Origin: Trichoplax adhaerens
Lineage: Eukaryota > Placozoa > Uniplacotomia > Trichoplacea > Trichoplacidae
NCBI RefSeq assembly: GCF_000150275.1
Contig: NW_002060945.1
Span: forward strand, 8,701,650-8,765,649
DNA: 64,000 nt
Direction of reading: 5' to 3'
This document shows, piece after piece, positions 14,101 to 28,693 of the stretch (the first letter of the stretch is position 1; the number at the start of each line of letters is the position of its first letter). The notes beneath the pieces were generated by a model. The model did no database searches and was not told where the DNA came from. It saw only the letters and a program-made list of their open reading frames with translations. A program made the position numbers and the translations under genes.

Positions 14101-17100
14101 TAAGGAATATACGATACTTTTTAGGATTTATTCGCTGTGATATTTTCTACACAGACTTGCGATAAAACAATTAATAGTTATCCAATCTGTTACACCATCC
14201 GTAATTGTTCTGTAGCAATTTACAAGTAAGGACTCATTAAATTTCGATCAAGGCAGTGGCAATGCTGCTATATCCTAACAAGTAGCTTGCTTAACGAATT
14301 CTGAACGCTACCGGTGCGTATTAATATGGAATATAGCAACTACTAGTGATATACAGTCTATATTATATTTCCCTACTGATTGTATTAAGTAATTTATTTT
14401 GTGATCTATTGAACTTTTAAACGGTGTTGATCAATAATTACTATACACGATCCTGCTACCTCTACTATTCGAAATGTTTTGTTATCTAGGAGTTAAATTT
14501 TGTCTGGGTTTAATGAGCTACTGTATGTATGTATGTAGACATACGGTTACACGAGGTGCAATTCGTATATATACATTTCAGAATATGATATAAATCATAT
14601 GTATAATTCTTAGACATTGTGCTTATATAGCTTGTCATAATTACGAGTATAATAGTTTTATATCGTTTAGTAGGATTATTCTTTCTATTTTGATTAATAT
14701 TGTCTTTAAACTGGTACTATTTCAACATGAATAGCTTATTTTTTTGATTTGCATTGAAATAAGCTCCACATTATATTAAAATATGATAAAAAACATCTTT
14801 TATTATGACAAACAATGGTATTCTTACAAAAGTGAGATAACATAAAACAATTATAACTTAATTATAATCTAATTTTGAACGTTTAATATTTAAAAAGTAG
14901 ATAATTCAAGAAATCTATTAAAGTCGATGGAAGTTAGTCTAGCTATTTCACTCCCACCGGTTTCACTACCGGTTTATCTTCTACCGGTAGAAAAAAAGAA
15001 TAACTCAATTCCTTTAAATCATCATAATTTTAATCATATCATAAATACTCTACATCACATAAAGCTCTATTGGAAGATCTTATTACCTTTTTCTACCTTG
15101 GGTTACCTATATGGTAGTGAGACTATTTTTATTAACCATGAAGGCGATAGTAACGGTTTTAGGTTCTGTTTATTATAAGTAAAAATCTATCTAAAAACTA
15201 GCCTCAGATACATATTGGAAGGTATGATTTGGTATTGTTCTAAAATAATAGTAATTTCTTGCTAAAATGCTGAAATTCAACTAGTAAACACCTACCGTCT
15301 GTAAAGATCTTGCTATAATTAACTTATTCAAACTATTGTGTTTTCTAACCGACGTTACTATTGATAAGTTAACTAACCCTTTGATATACTTTTTAATAAT
15401 AATAAATTTTCATTGCAGTACTGGGGTTGATTTATTTTGCTAAGTAATATGCTGTACTCGTTCAAAATTTATTATTACTCATTTTTATTTGATATCTTTA
15501 CTAAAATGCAATAATAAAAAATTCATGTTAACTTAAATGTTACAATGGTAATTAACGAAATACATCAATCTGGTAATTATATCAGTAAAATTATGAAAAA
15601 TATTCTCTTACATTTGAAACATATTTAGCACACCAATACTGATCGTTCATTATTGCTTTTGGCATAGTAGATAGTAAATCTGAACAATCAATATTCATAA
15701 TTTCAATTCGCAATTAGATTTTAATCAATCTCCAAAGTGAATAGAACTTAGAAGACCTAAAAGAAACAAAATAAAATTGAAATATTCTTTAGCAGCGTCT
15801 TAACTGATTTTGCTTTTTTTAATCATCATTCTAACTATTAGGATCTAAATTTAGGATCGATTAGTGTTTTAATGTCGATATGACAAAATATGCTTCAACA
15901 CGATTTCATACTGTTATGGTATTCTATTCAATCTCACTATGCGTACAGTATAACTGATCATGATAAATTAATTATTAGGTATGCGAAAAAAGCAAATTTC
16001 GATAGTTTGTTTTATTTATCATAAAAGTCTAATTATTTAAATTTATCCTTTGCTAATTAATGACTAACGACTGTTACTAATTTATCAATATGTCTAATAA
16101 GGAATACAGTTGAGTAAAAGAACATGCAGCTATACATTCAAGGTTGAAATCACTTTACCTGGTAATCGCATCTTATGTTTGATAGCTAAAGTAACTTGAC
16201 CGCATTTATGGCTACAATGCCAATATAACATTTGTTATTTGTTGCATTGGTAATTTATTAGTAAAGTAAATAAAACAACGTCTTACCTAATTATTTCAAT
16301 AAAAGGGTAACTATCAAATAATTGTATCAAAAAAATATAACCTAAATCCTTATAGCACAATGTACAGTATGTAGGGAAAATTGCGTGATCAACATTAAAT
16401 TAAAATCAAGCATTTCATGATGACAATAAGATCAGTATATTGTCATAGGGACAGTCACTCGTAGCTGCATTCACTATTTTTCTAGAAGTGATGAAACAAT
16501 ATCTATTTTCTAAAGAATATTTACGTTTGCTAACAGTATTACGAAAAATTTAGGAAAAATATCTTCGTGAATTACATCTCTTATTGTTAATTCATCAAAT
16601 GAAGTATCAAAATTTCTGTGCTTCATTTATCTGTATATTTTACTCTAATCAAAACCTTTTTTGTTTTAACTGTTTTACAAATTTAATTGACCATAATAAG
16701 ATCGTTCTTATTAACATCATATCCGTATGACAGTACTAATTATGTCAATGGAGGAAAAAGCTTGTGTAATTAAAACATTTCAAGATTTTGCGTACCTTAA
16801 AAATATTCTATTCGATAAAAGCTACTACATAACGCGTTCATTTAAATAACTTCCTTCTACTTTTTATCAAATCTTTAGAAAACGATGTTTCATTATGATC
16901 GTATTTTTATCAATTTAAAACCATATGGTTATATGATAGTATGCTTAAGTTTTGATAACTTTGAAATAGTTAATCTATAGAAATGAAAATTTGTCCTCTG
17001 TACATTTTCAAATAGTTTTCGCTAGCGTTATTAATCGAATTCTTGCACAGAAATCAACATTTGCCTACACACTAAATTCCCTCTTATTCATGGCATTGTA

Positions 17101-18255
17101 CACTTAAATTTATTAAGTGTCTAGGACTGATCCTTGAATCAGTTCGACCATGCTGTCTTTTAATTAAGCTTCATTCAATACGTTATATTGATATAATCAT
17201 TTTAATCGTTTTATGTGTAACAACTACAATCAATTTCTTTTTTACTGTTGCAATTTAAATCAATACCGTATTTCCTATCATTGCATCGATAAAATTTTTT
17301 TTATTAGCTTTTCGCCATGATACCTAACTCACTCAGCAAAACACGTAACTTAAGTCCTATTTAACTGAGCCATTACCTTGATGATTATAGTTACTACGTC
17401 TAATGATCTGACAAGAATCAATATATTCGTATACTGTACATACTAAAACATCTTAAATTATTTATTTAAAATTTTCCGGACTACTCTTACGTATTTGTAA
17501 AGTCATAAAAATAAATTATTTCAATCACGCACCATTTTCCACGATTCGAGATATTTGACGTCCAGGAGACGACGGTAAGCCGAATATCACATTAAATATT
17601 TAAGACTACTTCAACTAATAATTCCTAGAGACAAGTTAACAAAAGGATTAGTGAATTGAAAATTTGGCTATCCTAGGAAGTAATCGCGATTTCGTTTCCT
17701 AAATATTCAAACTCAATTAAATGATTTTTCTCGCAAATTTAACTTCGGCAACTTTATTGACCTACTGTATACTCAGCAGTTGTCTTTACAGTTAGTCATT
17801 CGCAACGAGACATAGATTTTATTACTGTCATCAAAGGAGTTACTATGAAAAGTTGCATACAATACTACTTTGATCTTTTAAACAATTGATCCAATATAAT
17901 TTAATCAATGCCATATTTAGCTTGTTTTATAAACTCAGCTTTTTAATTGATCAAAGCTATTGCTTTTAAGGCAAATAATTAGTTTCATTTTCTAAATTTA
18001 AACAACACGATCAGTAATGAATATACTATGATAGTAATAATATAATACTATAAAAGAGAGATATTCATATATCTATCCACTTTATTTTCCTATAATTTAG
18101 TCTTACAATTAATTATAAATATACTATGCATTCGAATCGAAATACATATAATTGGTTATTACATATAAAAGATACATTTTCAAACGCAAATCTTACTCCT
18201 GCCAAGCAGTACAAGTCCACGACCGTGGCAGAAGTAGATACGACCAATAGGCACT
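11174..18255 (-). CDS. Unidentified gene assembled from phase-compatible small exons
   Basis: I do not recognise this product. On the minus strand eight exon-like blocks join without frame breaks: 18197-18255, 16425-16473, 16159-16211, 15612-15679, 13697-13716, 13211-13233, 12635-12723 and 11305-11340. The terminal block is 11174-11245, ending in TAA. The best supported pieces are 16159-16211 (HKCGQVTLAIKHKMRLP), 15612-15679 (STMPKAIMNDQYWCAKYVSN), 12635-12723 (RLYSKYQNAWHIDIWESF) and the last two (VLMKDWHWNYY, then KWSVEGDTLKLKLS and stop). Each has a GT donor and AG acceptor. Two inner exons are only 20 and 23 nt. The block at 16425 uses a weak GTCATC donor, and 18197-18255 is open in all three frames, so the 5' part is doubtful and more exons probably exist. 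The protein looks soluble and Trp/Tyr-rich, with no clear motif. Confidence 0.45.
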
Positions 18256-18652
18256 CTGTAAATATAAACGAAAATTTCTTATACGTTTATAACTATTGTT
18301 ACAAAAAATAGCTATCGTTCAAGCATTGTATCGTTTGATATGATTTAGCAACCATTAGAACATAACTAATAAGTAAAAGCTTTTCAATTAGAAACACATG
18401 CAATCCTGAGTAACTATAACAAAATTCTGAGAATTGGAAAAGAAGATTTCCGTTAGATTCGATGGTAGCAATCTTATTGTAAAAAAATTTCTTCTAAGTA
18501 GGAATAGAAAACTGCAATGCATGGCTTAGGTTACTCTTTGGCTGATATTGTAATAAAAAAATTTACTGAAGAGGTAGTATTTAATATGTACAGTGTAGCA
18601 AGCATATTCGTAGAAGTAGATCAAATTTTAACAAATTTCATCGAATATTGAA

Positions 18653-21600
18653 TCAATGACGAACCGGATTAGGCGGGCACAGAGATCTTGCATACCATTC
18701 TAGACAGTACAAGCATAGCAACAGTCCACAGCCAAAAAAAAGCATTAACCAAATAAAAATGTTCCAGCCTCTAGTACTCTTCCTTTGTGTCAATGGTATG
18801 AAAAGGACTAATTTCGAAAGCCAAATGCATTATCTTATTTGTAACTTTATCATCACGAATAATTATAATAATGAAATAAAGACGTTACATTAAACACCAC
18901 AATAGAAAATTAATAGATATTTACCTCCAAATCCGCCAAATATCACAAAAAGTATTGGATAAAAAAATCCTAAACAAACGGATATAATGTATTCATGGAA
19001 GAGAGCGGAAACGAAAAATACCATCAACATCGCCAAAGTACTTCGATTCCTTCTGTCTCCGTACATCAACTACAGACGTAAAGATCGTTGTATGTCAATA
19101 CAGTAAACAAAAAGTAGCAATATAATTCATCAAAATTGAGCAATTACCAACACCACATCTTTATAGATATACGCATATAACCAATCATGGACAACAACAT
19201 TCCATGTTCGATAATAATTACCGAAGGACTTACAATTCCACCAGTCCTATTGGTACAAGAATCGTAATAATTTAGCATTAACGCTTTTATCGTCATATGC
19301 AAATCATAGTGTAATGATAAGAATAATAAGAAAAGGACCTCATAAAACATCCTGTCGGCAAATCGTAGCATCTCTGCAAATGCGTTTAACCAAGAATGTA
19401 AAATGGCAAAAAATGCGAGCAGGAACATTAGCGTCGCTGGCAATACGCAACTGAAGATAGTTTTAAGGTATGTCCTACGAAGTAATTGTCATTTATTTTA
19501 ATTGTCAGAAAACTACTCATTGAAAAAGTCAAATAGTTTAAGTTTTTTGAACTTACTTCACGTTAGCTAATTCTCTACCAGCCGTTCGAAATACGGGCAA
19601 GCAAAATCTTACGTATAGGTAATAAATATACATCGTACATCCAATAACCTTTAATCAAAAGATAAAAAATATTACATCGTTTGTACCTTGATATATTAAA
19701 TTAAATATCCATTTACATGTGTATAATTACTTCAATCAACGCAATAGCTAAAATAATACCTGCAGAAAATTAGTCACAACATAACTCCAGCAAATATTTG
19801 CGGTCCTGAAGTATTGAGTGTTTTAAATTAGTCAAATCTAACGTAATTAATTAACTATATAGTATTATTATAGTTTGCACATTTAGGTCGATTTTACATA
19901 TGTTCGAAGTGATATCAATTAACCAAGTTGCAAAGATGCATACCGAGGGTATTCATTTCGATATATCAAGCTAGGGCAAAACAAAAAATATAAATATGAT
20001 GAAAATCCTGGAAAAGGTTGCGAGGTGGTCTCCACGTGCTTTAAATCTACTTTCTTAGCTTCTGAACAAACACTTTTGTCCCTAATCGTTGAAGACTTTC
20101 TACAATTAAGGATACTTCGAGCATTTTCACGGACAAATGAATGAACCTTCATCATTAACCTAGTCTGTATCGAAAATGGTAAACAAAAACAAAAATTTTA
20201 ACCAATTTTACACTATCAGGGTATGAATACGACAGTATTTTAAATGATATTGATAAAGGCTATCTTGTAAAATAAATAATTTTAATAAAACTATAATAAA
20301 GGAAATTATCATGTCAGTTTACAATAAATATTGCTATTTTATAGTCAAGGCCTTGTAAATCATTGACGTATACATTATTGGATCTAATGTATTAAATCCT
20401 CCAATGTACTAGTAAATTAGATGTGAGACTAGGAATTCAGGTGTTCGTATTCTAAACAACACCCATTAATGTAATCAAACATGTGTCGCTAATAATAGCT
20501 TATCAAAATAGTGTGCATTTTTTAGGTATTTTTTTAATATGTATTCGTATGATTTCTAAAACCATACATTGAAACCCTTTTCTACATACGTAGGTGCAAG
20601 TCATCAATAGAATTCGATGATATTTGTATTAAGTGGTATATCTATTCAATAAATTGACTAGTCATACAATTTGAGTAAATACCTGTTCAGTAACGACAAT
20701 CATGGACGAAGCTAATGCCAATTTATGCTTTGTAACGTACATTGCAGGTATAACTAAGAAGGCAATCAGATATGCGACATATAATAGAAGCCAAACAATA
20801 TCAAACGAGAAACTATTTGTATGCTTCGCCCAGTGATGAAAAACAGGATAAACCAATAACGTAGTTGATAGCATGGCCAGCCAGATGCTAATTGTGGTAG
20901 ACAACTTATTGAACGATCCAGTTAAAATTTCAAATTCAATATCGATCCTGTAATTGCAAGCAAGCATATCGTAAATAGTTATCTATTCTACTCCAAGAAT
21001 AGATAAATCATTATTAAGTGAACTATCCAGGCTTTAAAGTATCTAAAATAGAATTAGAGCATGTATTGACAGTGAAAAAAGGTCACTACTTGTGAAATTT
21101 AGAAGAAAAACTACCAGCCTTTAAGAGTCAAAGCTTCCATTAAAGTATCAATCTTAGATAAATTGAGACAGTACGATGAAAGTTTTCAATATTAATTAAT
21201 TAAAGAGAGTTTCCGTTTAGTGTCTTATAGTATAGAGTGCTTACTGCATATTGCATAATAAACTACGCCATGTATAGCAAATCTAATGTTGAATAATTTA
21301 GTAATGAACGACTATTACAATACGGAATGAATGTATGAGAAATAGCAAACCTTCCTTTTTCCAGCAAGTCCAAGCAAACGGTGTTTAATATAATTACAAT
21401 AAGTAAGGCTACAAAAATGTTATAGATAGTTTGGAAATGGGATACTTCCAATAGTTTTCTGTAAGAAGTAATAAAACATATTAAGTTTACACGTCTGATT
21501 CTTGTATAATGCCATAAAGTAGTCTATGAATGTACTGTAAAATAGCAATATGGTTTCAATTATTTATACACAAAGATATCAATAAGACATTATAACTGAT

Positions 21601-24125
21601 ATTTAGGGCTGCTGAACAAGTTGGGTTTTATTTGTGATGTCTTAATAATAAATCCTTACGTTAATACGGATTGACGAGGTATGAACACCTTCTCATATTG
21701 CCTGTATAAAAGGTTACCGAGTTTTAACTCATTTTGAAATCACAATTAAATGAAATCAATATAAAGATAGCACATCAATACCTTAAGTGACTATAAGTTA
21801 AAGTTTTTTATAACATTAGGTATAATTAATATAAAACTTGTGTACTGTATATATATAAAAATTGTTGAGTATATAAGTAACATGTATATCAATTCGACTG
21901 ACGATAAAAAATTCAATGTAGATTGTGTGTTTAGTACCCCTATTGAGGAGATTGCAATGGCTATTCTGTTGTTAATACCTTGTGTTGATTCCAGTCGAGT
22001 CTACACCATCTTTCTTTTCTTCTATCTCTCTCACTAAATCGTTGGTGATGACGTCAATTTCGTTATTAATCCTTTTGGTAAATGTTATTCGAAATTTCTA
22101 TATAATGTCACACATTCAATTTTATTTTTTAGTAAGATATTTAAAAGCTAACAAAGCAAATTATGAATTCCATAATATATAGTCATGTTAGTTATATCGT
22201 AGGTATATAGCAGCAAAGCGTGATAACAGTTTACATCGAATCATAACAATATCACGATTGGTTCTTCTGGACAAGTAACAAGCGTTAAGGTACCAAAAAA
22301 TTACAAAATACTTCTAATTAAATAAAAAGGTGACGGTTTCAGCTATTGACTTTTACTATTTGGTAGTAATTTAAAAGTATCTCTTTCTTAAACTTGAAGT
22401 TATTATATATATACTCTTCTATATTATTTAATGGACCTAATTTATTGTAAAATATTGATCCAATAGAAATGGTTTACATTGTTACCCAAAATGATAGTGG
22501 AAAGTGAATGCTTGCTTATACTGTACATTTGAAGAGGTATCTCACCGATAGTGCACACAGGTTAAATTGACCTAAGCTATAAGGTTGAAAATTGCGTTTA
22601 TTTCTAACAACGTAGTGAATAAATATTACAGTCTGACGGGGATTTTTAGAGACCTTTTAGGGCTCCAAGGAATATTGATATAGGATAACTTGTAACTACT
22701 CTTGATAACGCATATGAATATATATGTGGTAGAACTGTAAGCACACATTGCCATGCCATCGCCATCCACCCATTGTACAATTATTATGGACACTGTGAAT
22801 AGATGTATCCTAACATATTATAACTTGTAGCTTTTACTTGCATACCGATACTATTGATTGCATAGATCATGTTGAGTGGGTAAGTAAACGAAAACAGCTC
22901 AATCTACGCTAATACTTGCTAGTGAAACACTTAAAATAGATGTGAAGCAAAGTTATGAACGAAGGGGTAGATTAACGACTAATAATTTAAAAAAAATAGC
23001 CTAATTATAGTGGATATACAAAAGGATTAAATATTAATTGCGGTAATTAATACATCTTTATGGTATGATGCCGACTATCCTATTACATAGAGTATAGATC
23101 AATTTTCAACTTCTCTTCGTATCATTTCAAATTGAAAATCAATACCAATACGCGGTATACAACGCTCATATTTGATTGCTATTAAGCTGATGGTTCTATT
23201 AGAAAGAAAATGGACGAGTATATCGATAAGCGTGTTTGGTAATGTGAAATAGCTCTAGTAAAAACGATATTAAATTGTAAGTCAAGGTAGTAGAGTATCC
23301 GTTTTGAGTGTTTCCAACCTATAAGCGTATGCTTCATTACTCCACTAGTGTTCAAAATCTGCACGTTCTGATTAGCGCTATGATATTTTAAGTTTAGCTG
23401 TTACAAAGATTAACATGCATGCTATACAATAATCATTAGAATACCTCAATGGCATCGATCGTTTTTTGATCACCATCATCGTAGTCTTCAATCTCTTGGC
23501 TGCTGGCAGAATCGACGGCTACATCTATTACAAAAGATATATTTGAAATGATTTGTATAGGACGATAGCTATTCTCATACCATTTAATTTGGCTTGAACT
23601 ATCGTGTTTTAATGGGTTGAATATACAATCAACCGAAGCCTTGAAAAAGTTACGATGGCCAAGAAGATGGAATGATTGCTTTCGTCCTCTCTGTAATATG
23701 TTTCAACTACCTACAGCTAGAGTAGTTGATCTACTTGCCAATATGCAGGAGTCCTTTGCAAAGATAATTATGCCCTCCCTATTTAGTCTTGAAAGTAATG
23801 TAAGTCCATTTGGCGTTTTTGAAACAATATTATGTCTCCATTGGCATCACATAAGATACAGTACAGAGTTTTACAGCATGATCTAGGATTGACTTTCTCT
23901 CTTTGACAAATTCCTTCGTATGACACTACTACTCAATACTTTCTAATGTAGGTAAACGTGGACTGTTATTGTATAACAACTGTACATCAATGTGTTTTTT
24001 CTCTTACAATTTGTCATTGATTATGTTTCCAAAGAACGATTATTGATCATCTAGCCATTACCTTGAGTTAATTCGTCTGTTGAATGTCCTCGAAAGCGTA
24101 AACGAGTTGCTTCTTCCTGCGACAT
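18653..24125 (-). CDS. SOAT1: Sterol O-acyltransferase (ACAT), MBOAT family
   Basis: An ER multi-pass enzyme that esterifies cholesterol with fatty acyl-CoA for storage in lipid droplets. Exons, 5' to 3': 24062-24125, 23445-23524, 21660-21701, 21351-21458, 20683-20947, 19944-20164, 19760-19805, 19557-19648, 19339-19450, 19148-19246, 18925-19069 and 18653-18807 (TGA). All phases agree from 21701 to the stop. Family hallmarks are present: [47 protein letters not shown] (the FYxDWWN signature, split over an intron), [15 protein letters not shown], the catalytic His in SALFHEY, and [10 protein letters not shown] near the C-terminus. The N-terminus starts [13 protein letters not shown]. At least one exon between 23445 and 21701 is unresolved: a 26-nt piece inside 23182-23364 fits by phase, but more N-terminal sequence is expected. 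The donor after 19339 (GTCCTT) is weak. The exons listed give about 476 residues, against about 550 in human. Confidence 0.95.
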
Positions 24126-24639
24126 TATTCTACTTGAAGATCAAGTTGAAACGTCCCCAAATTCTTTTGCCAAGGCTCTCTTCTCCCCAAGATGGCAGAC
24201 GATACAGTGCTTTCGTTCAACGCTAATGAATACTGATTATATGGTCAGAAAAGAGAAATGTTAATCAATAATAGATAGATCGATTGACTTAAGACAGGGA
24301 AAAGATATGGACGGATAGAAAATCGATTCTATAACTGTATTCCAAGTAGTTTAAAAATCAAAATGGAGAAGACAGAAATGAATGAATTGGCTAATTGACC
24401 TTTGCCACTTCAATAGAGGTTAGCTACTGGTAACGTCCTCTGAGTGACAGTGTTCTCTATGCCATCGTTGGTAGACTACCTGGGTGGCCCGACGGATATT
24501 GTTCATTAAATGGCTTCTGCCAGGTAGTTTGCACAGTACTGTAGCGCTGAACGTCCATACCGTACAGTATACAGTATGGCGATGTCAAGGGTGGTAGGAT
24601 AAAGCTCAGCCACATCGAAGTAAGATGAAGAAAAAACTT

Positions 24640-25700
24640 TTTCTTCTTCTACCTCTACGCCAGGTCTGTTTGGCCTATCAAAAAGTGAAGAAAGCTTTGG
24701 ATTGGTCTCCATTTGTGGGAAAGAGTCGGTGAAAAGGTGATATTTTTGCACTGTGGAAGGGCGACTTGAAGGACAGTGATGGGGCAGTTTATTAATGGTA
24801 CATTGAAGTGTGGATTTTCTTGCTTAGGTCGTTCAAATGGGGGCTAGTAAAATGTGAAGCAAAAGTTTTCCTTGACTTCTACAGTATACCCAGTTGGAAT
24901 GTTGTACTAGAAAGGCTTTGATCGGTCTTTATTGGCTCAAAATAGTCGATGAAAGGCCGATAGTTTTGCATACTAGAAGAGTAACTTGAAGGACAGCGAG
25001 AGTACAGTAGTTGTACATTGCATTTCACCATGGATTATCTTGCTTAATATGGCCACTCAAGACGTTTTAGGTTTAGCAAAAATTTTCCTTGACTTCTACA
25101 GTATACCCTCTAGTCGGAGTGCCCTACTAGAAAGGCTTTGATCGGTCTTTATTGGCTCAAAATAGTCGATGAAAGGGCGATAGTTTTGCATACTAGAAGG
25201 GTAACTTGAAGGACAGCGAGAGTACAGTAGTTGTACATTGCATTTCACCATGGATTATCTTGCTTAATATGGCCACTCAAGACGTTTTACGTTTAGCAAA
25301 AATTTTCCTTGACTTCTACAGTATACCCCCTAGTCGGAGTGCCCTACTAGGAAAGACTTTGATCAGTCTTTATTGGCTCAAAATAGTCGATGAAAGGGCG
25401 ATAGTTTTGCATACTAGAAGGGTAACTTGAAGGACAGCCACTCAAGACGTTTTAGGTTTAGCAGAAATTTTCCTTGACTTCTACAGTATACCCCCTAGTC
25501 GGAGTGCCCTACTAGAAAGGCTTTGATCAGTCTTTATTGGCTCAAAATAGTCGTTGAAAGGCCGATAGTTTTGCATATTAGAAGGGTAACTTGAAGGACA
25601 GCGAGAGTACAGTAGTTGTACATTGCATTTCACCATGGATTATCTTGCTTACAGTCATGTTGTTCAATATGGCCACTCAAGACGTTTTAGGTTTAGGTTC
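24640..25700. repeat. Tandem array A, unit about 220 bp
   Basis: The anchor TTCCTTGACTTCTACAGTAT begins at 24868, 25084, 25305 and 25470, giving spacings of 216, 221 and 165 (the third unit is internally shortened). The units from 25084 on are nearly identical. Units before 24868 are diverged, and a truncated one ends near 25695. The array lies about 515 bp upstream of the SOAT start codon. ORFs inside it are by-products of the repeat. Confidence 0.9.
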
Positions 25701-27537
25701 CGTTCAATATGGCCACTAAACAAACTTTGGATCAAGTGCATTCGACGGTAAAAAAAAGACGCCAGCCTGGACACTTTGTTACCTTTATGGTTAACGACGA
25801 CTATCGACAGTACACTACAGGCAAATGTTCAACACAACATCATCACTACTGTCTGCTATGCTATTTTATTTTTAGTCAGAAATGCAAGAAAAATGGCCAG
25901 ATCAACTAAAATCGATGGAGCAAGTTGCTTCCTATCTTTCAATTCATTTATATTGATAGGCTTGCTATATTACCTCCCAAATCAATGCATGTTAAAATAT
26001 ACGCTTAGAATTATATCATCCACGTATGCGATTGGCAAAGTAATTTTACAGTAATGGATGGAAAAATGAATTCAATTTACAGTATTAAAATTGCGCTCAA
26101 CGAGTTCATCTCGTTGTCCTCGACTAGATGACTTGAATTCTGTCCCCTAGTCTATTTGTATCATGGGCGAGAACATAAGTACATTGCATTATTCTTAAAT
26201 GGATGATTAGACGAGTAGAATGATTGTATCATGAGCATTTTGTAGATGTACTTAAATACTTACAATTTGCAAACGTCAGAAAATGGCCGAAAACACTTGT
26301 AAGATCTGAAACTCGACGACGAAGATAGTTTCAACCCGATTGACAAGCTACTTTGCCTGCAAGAGCATGAAATAAGTTTCTTACTAGTCATAAATTGGTT
26401 GTATATACAGTAGGATAACATGTACAGTCGATTGAATTGTAGGAAAAATCAACCAGAAGAATTTCCAAAGTTGTCAATTTGGATAACAACCGATGGCTAT
26501 ATCAGACATATATGGAGATCAAGTTAAATTCAAACCTCACTATGCAATGCTAAGAATGGTAGCGATGACAAATCAGCAACGGTAGGCTACTCATGTAGTA
26601 ATTTTAGGATAACGAGTTGATTTTTCAAGCTATAACTTACTCTACCAGACGAAGTGACAATCCAAATCATCAGCAACCACTGAGTCATGGCCACTTCTGC
26701 CTTGACGTTTATTTGTCATTAACACTTTCAAAACACAGATGATGATGTAACTACAAGATGAAAAATGCCTACTTGAACAATACTGTAGCGATTAAAAGTA
26801 AATAAATAATTCCACTAATGAATGCAATCCTTGTCAACAGTAAACAAGGAGAACAAATGGGATAATATGTATTCTATCCGCTCCTGGATAGGGACAATAG
26901 TCTCATCATCTGTTGCAGTTAAACTTACTAGGAGTAGTACAATAGTGGATCATTTTAGATAGAAGGGCATTTCTAATTGAGTTATGCTGTTTACTTTTGG
27001 TGTCGATATAGGCTGCTGGAAGTCCATTCCAATATCGACTACAGGCTTCTTCTTTTCCAGAATACTGTTAGACTACATGATGGATGCGTTGACAAAGATG
27101 GATTGCTGCTATGTTGGAAACTACTGAAGAGAGAGTTTTATTGTAGTAGTTCCTGGCGACCAACAAGTGCCGCATTCCAACCATTTTTACTATTCCATTG
27201 GATATCTTGTTCGGCAGACTTCCAAGGGATATTGCTCGACTGTCTGCCAAAGCTTCTTCCAATATGATGAATATGTTCTGCCTGCCATCATGACAGCCTA
27301 GGGATGGCATGTAACAAGGACTGTGAAGTTGACGATCGCCTTCACACTTTTGATTTGGTGTTGAATTAAGAAAAGGAAGGTGAAGAATATCAGGAATAGT
27401 CCTTCCATAAAGTTAATTCAACTTTGCACAGGCTTCACACCTACAACCTAGGCTGGATTTCACACTACAGTACTACTGGATCAGTTAATTCCGTCATCAC
27501 ATCTTCCACATTCTTTCAGCTTGAATGAGATGATAGA
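25701..27537. other. Intergenic DNA, SOAT-ELP2 interval
   Basis: A non-repeated part of the divergent interval, less AT-rich than the regions further left. Several frames of 60-96 codons occur (for example 25776-26054 and 26977-27267 on plus) but show no family similarity or splice context. No transposase, terminal repeat or other mobile signature was seen. Confidence 0.5.
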
Positions 27538-28190
27538 ATTGGATAATTTAATTTCAGTAACCATGCAATGGAAATTCAAATTGAAATCAGCTTGTCAATG
27601 ATTCAAATAACGTACAGTAGAGGACAGCCATGCAACAATCCATGGTAGTATAACTGTATAACACCTTGGATTGAAACAGAAGAACAAAAATTTTAGTTGG
27701 GTAGGGGATGATCCAATTGGATAATTTGATTTCAGCAACCATGCAATTCAAATTGAAATCAGCTAGTCAATGATTGAAATAACGTAGAGGGCAGCCATGC
27801 AACAATCCATGGTAGTACAGTATAAACCCTCGGATTGAAACAGTAGAACAAAATAATTTAGTTGGATCGGCTGATACAATTGGATAATTTGATTCAGCAA
27901 CCATGCAATTGAAATTAAAATTGAAATGAGCTTGTCAATGATTGAAATAACCGAGAGGACAGCCATGCAACAATCCATGGTAGTATAACACCTCGGATTG
28001 AAACAGAACAAGAAAAATTTTAGTTGGGTAGGATGATACAATTGGATAATTTGATTTAGCAACCATGCAATTCAAATTGAAATCAGCTAGTCAATGATTG
28101 AAATAACCGAGAGGACAGGCATGCAACAATCCATGGTAGTATAATACCTTGGATTGAAACAGTAAAAGAAAAAATATTAAGTTGGGTAGG
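27538..28190. repeat. Tandem array B, unit about 166 bp, four copies
   Basis: The anchor CAATCCATGG begins at 27637, 27803, 27971 and 28127, giving spacings of 166, 168 and 156. Each unit has a GATTTCAGCAACCATGCAAT segment, then a Leu/Ile-coding-like AT stretch. Minus-strand frames at 27763-28271 simply read through the copies. Confidence 0.9.
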
Positions 28191-28693
28191 CCCTGGAGTC
28201 GACCCTGATTCCGCAATCCACCCTTTGACCAATTGATCGTGCATGCAGTGGACATATAATACCATTGGCATACAGAATATTGTAGATATATAGAATTATT
28301 TAATTCAATTTTCACAAGCAGCCGAAGTTAATTTAAAGGTACATTACGTACTGTAGTCCATGGTAGAGTGATTAGTGATCCATTGGAGGAATTTGTGGGA
28401 CACCGGAGCAAATACTGTCCTCAAAATCAACTCGACTTGCAGTCAATATCTTTGCTACACTTTGTTGAAATCCGCTCCAGCAGTTTGGACAAAGTATGCG
28501 AAAATGATATTCAAGTTGGTTGGTTGATCGGCTCTACTGTACTGTAATATATGGCAAGGGAAACTGTGAGATGGATCCTATATTCACTTTGTCTAAAATC
28601 CAAATGAAATTAAATCTAAAAAGGCAAAAAAGGGTGCCATGAGCGGATGATTGAGTTAACCGTCGTACAATAGTGTTCCATGATTCTCTTTGC

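Noticed and set aside
17521-17600. GC-richer patch resembling an exon with donor GTAAGC (plus) or GTGCGT (minus)
   Set aside because: All three minus frames are blocked before an acceptor. The only open plus frame gives a low-complexity basic peptide with no partner exon.
23617-23886. Plus-strand 89-codon frame inside SOAT intron 1
   Set aside because: Antisense to a short intron with no homology, and no further exon found. Probably chance, though not excluded.
27763-28315. Several repeated minus-strand ORFs with similar products
   Set aside because: They are produced by reading through the four copies of tandem array B. Frames shift between copies because the unit length is not a fixed multiple of three.
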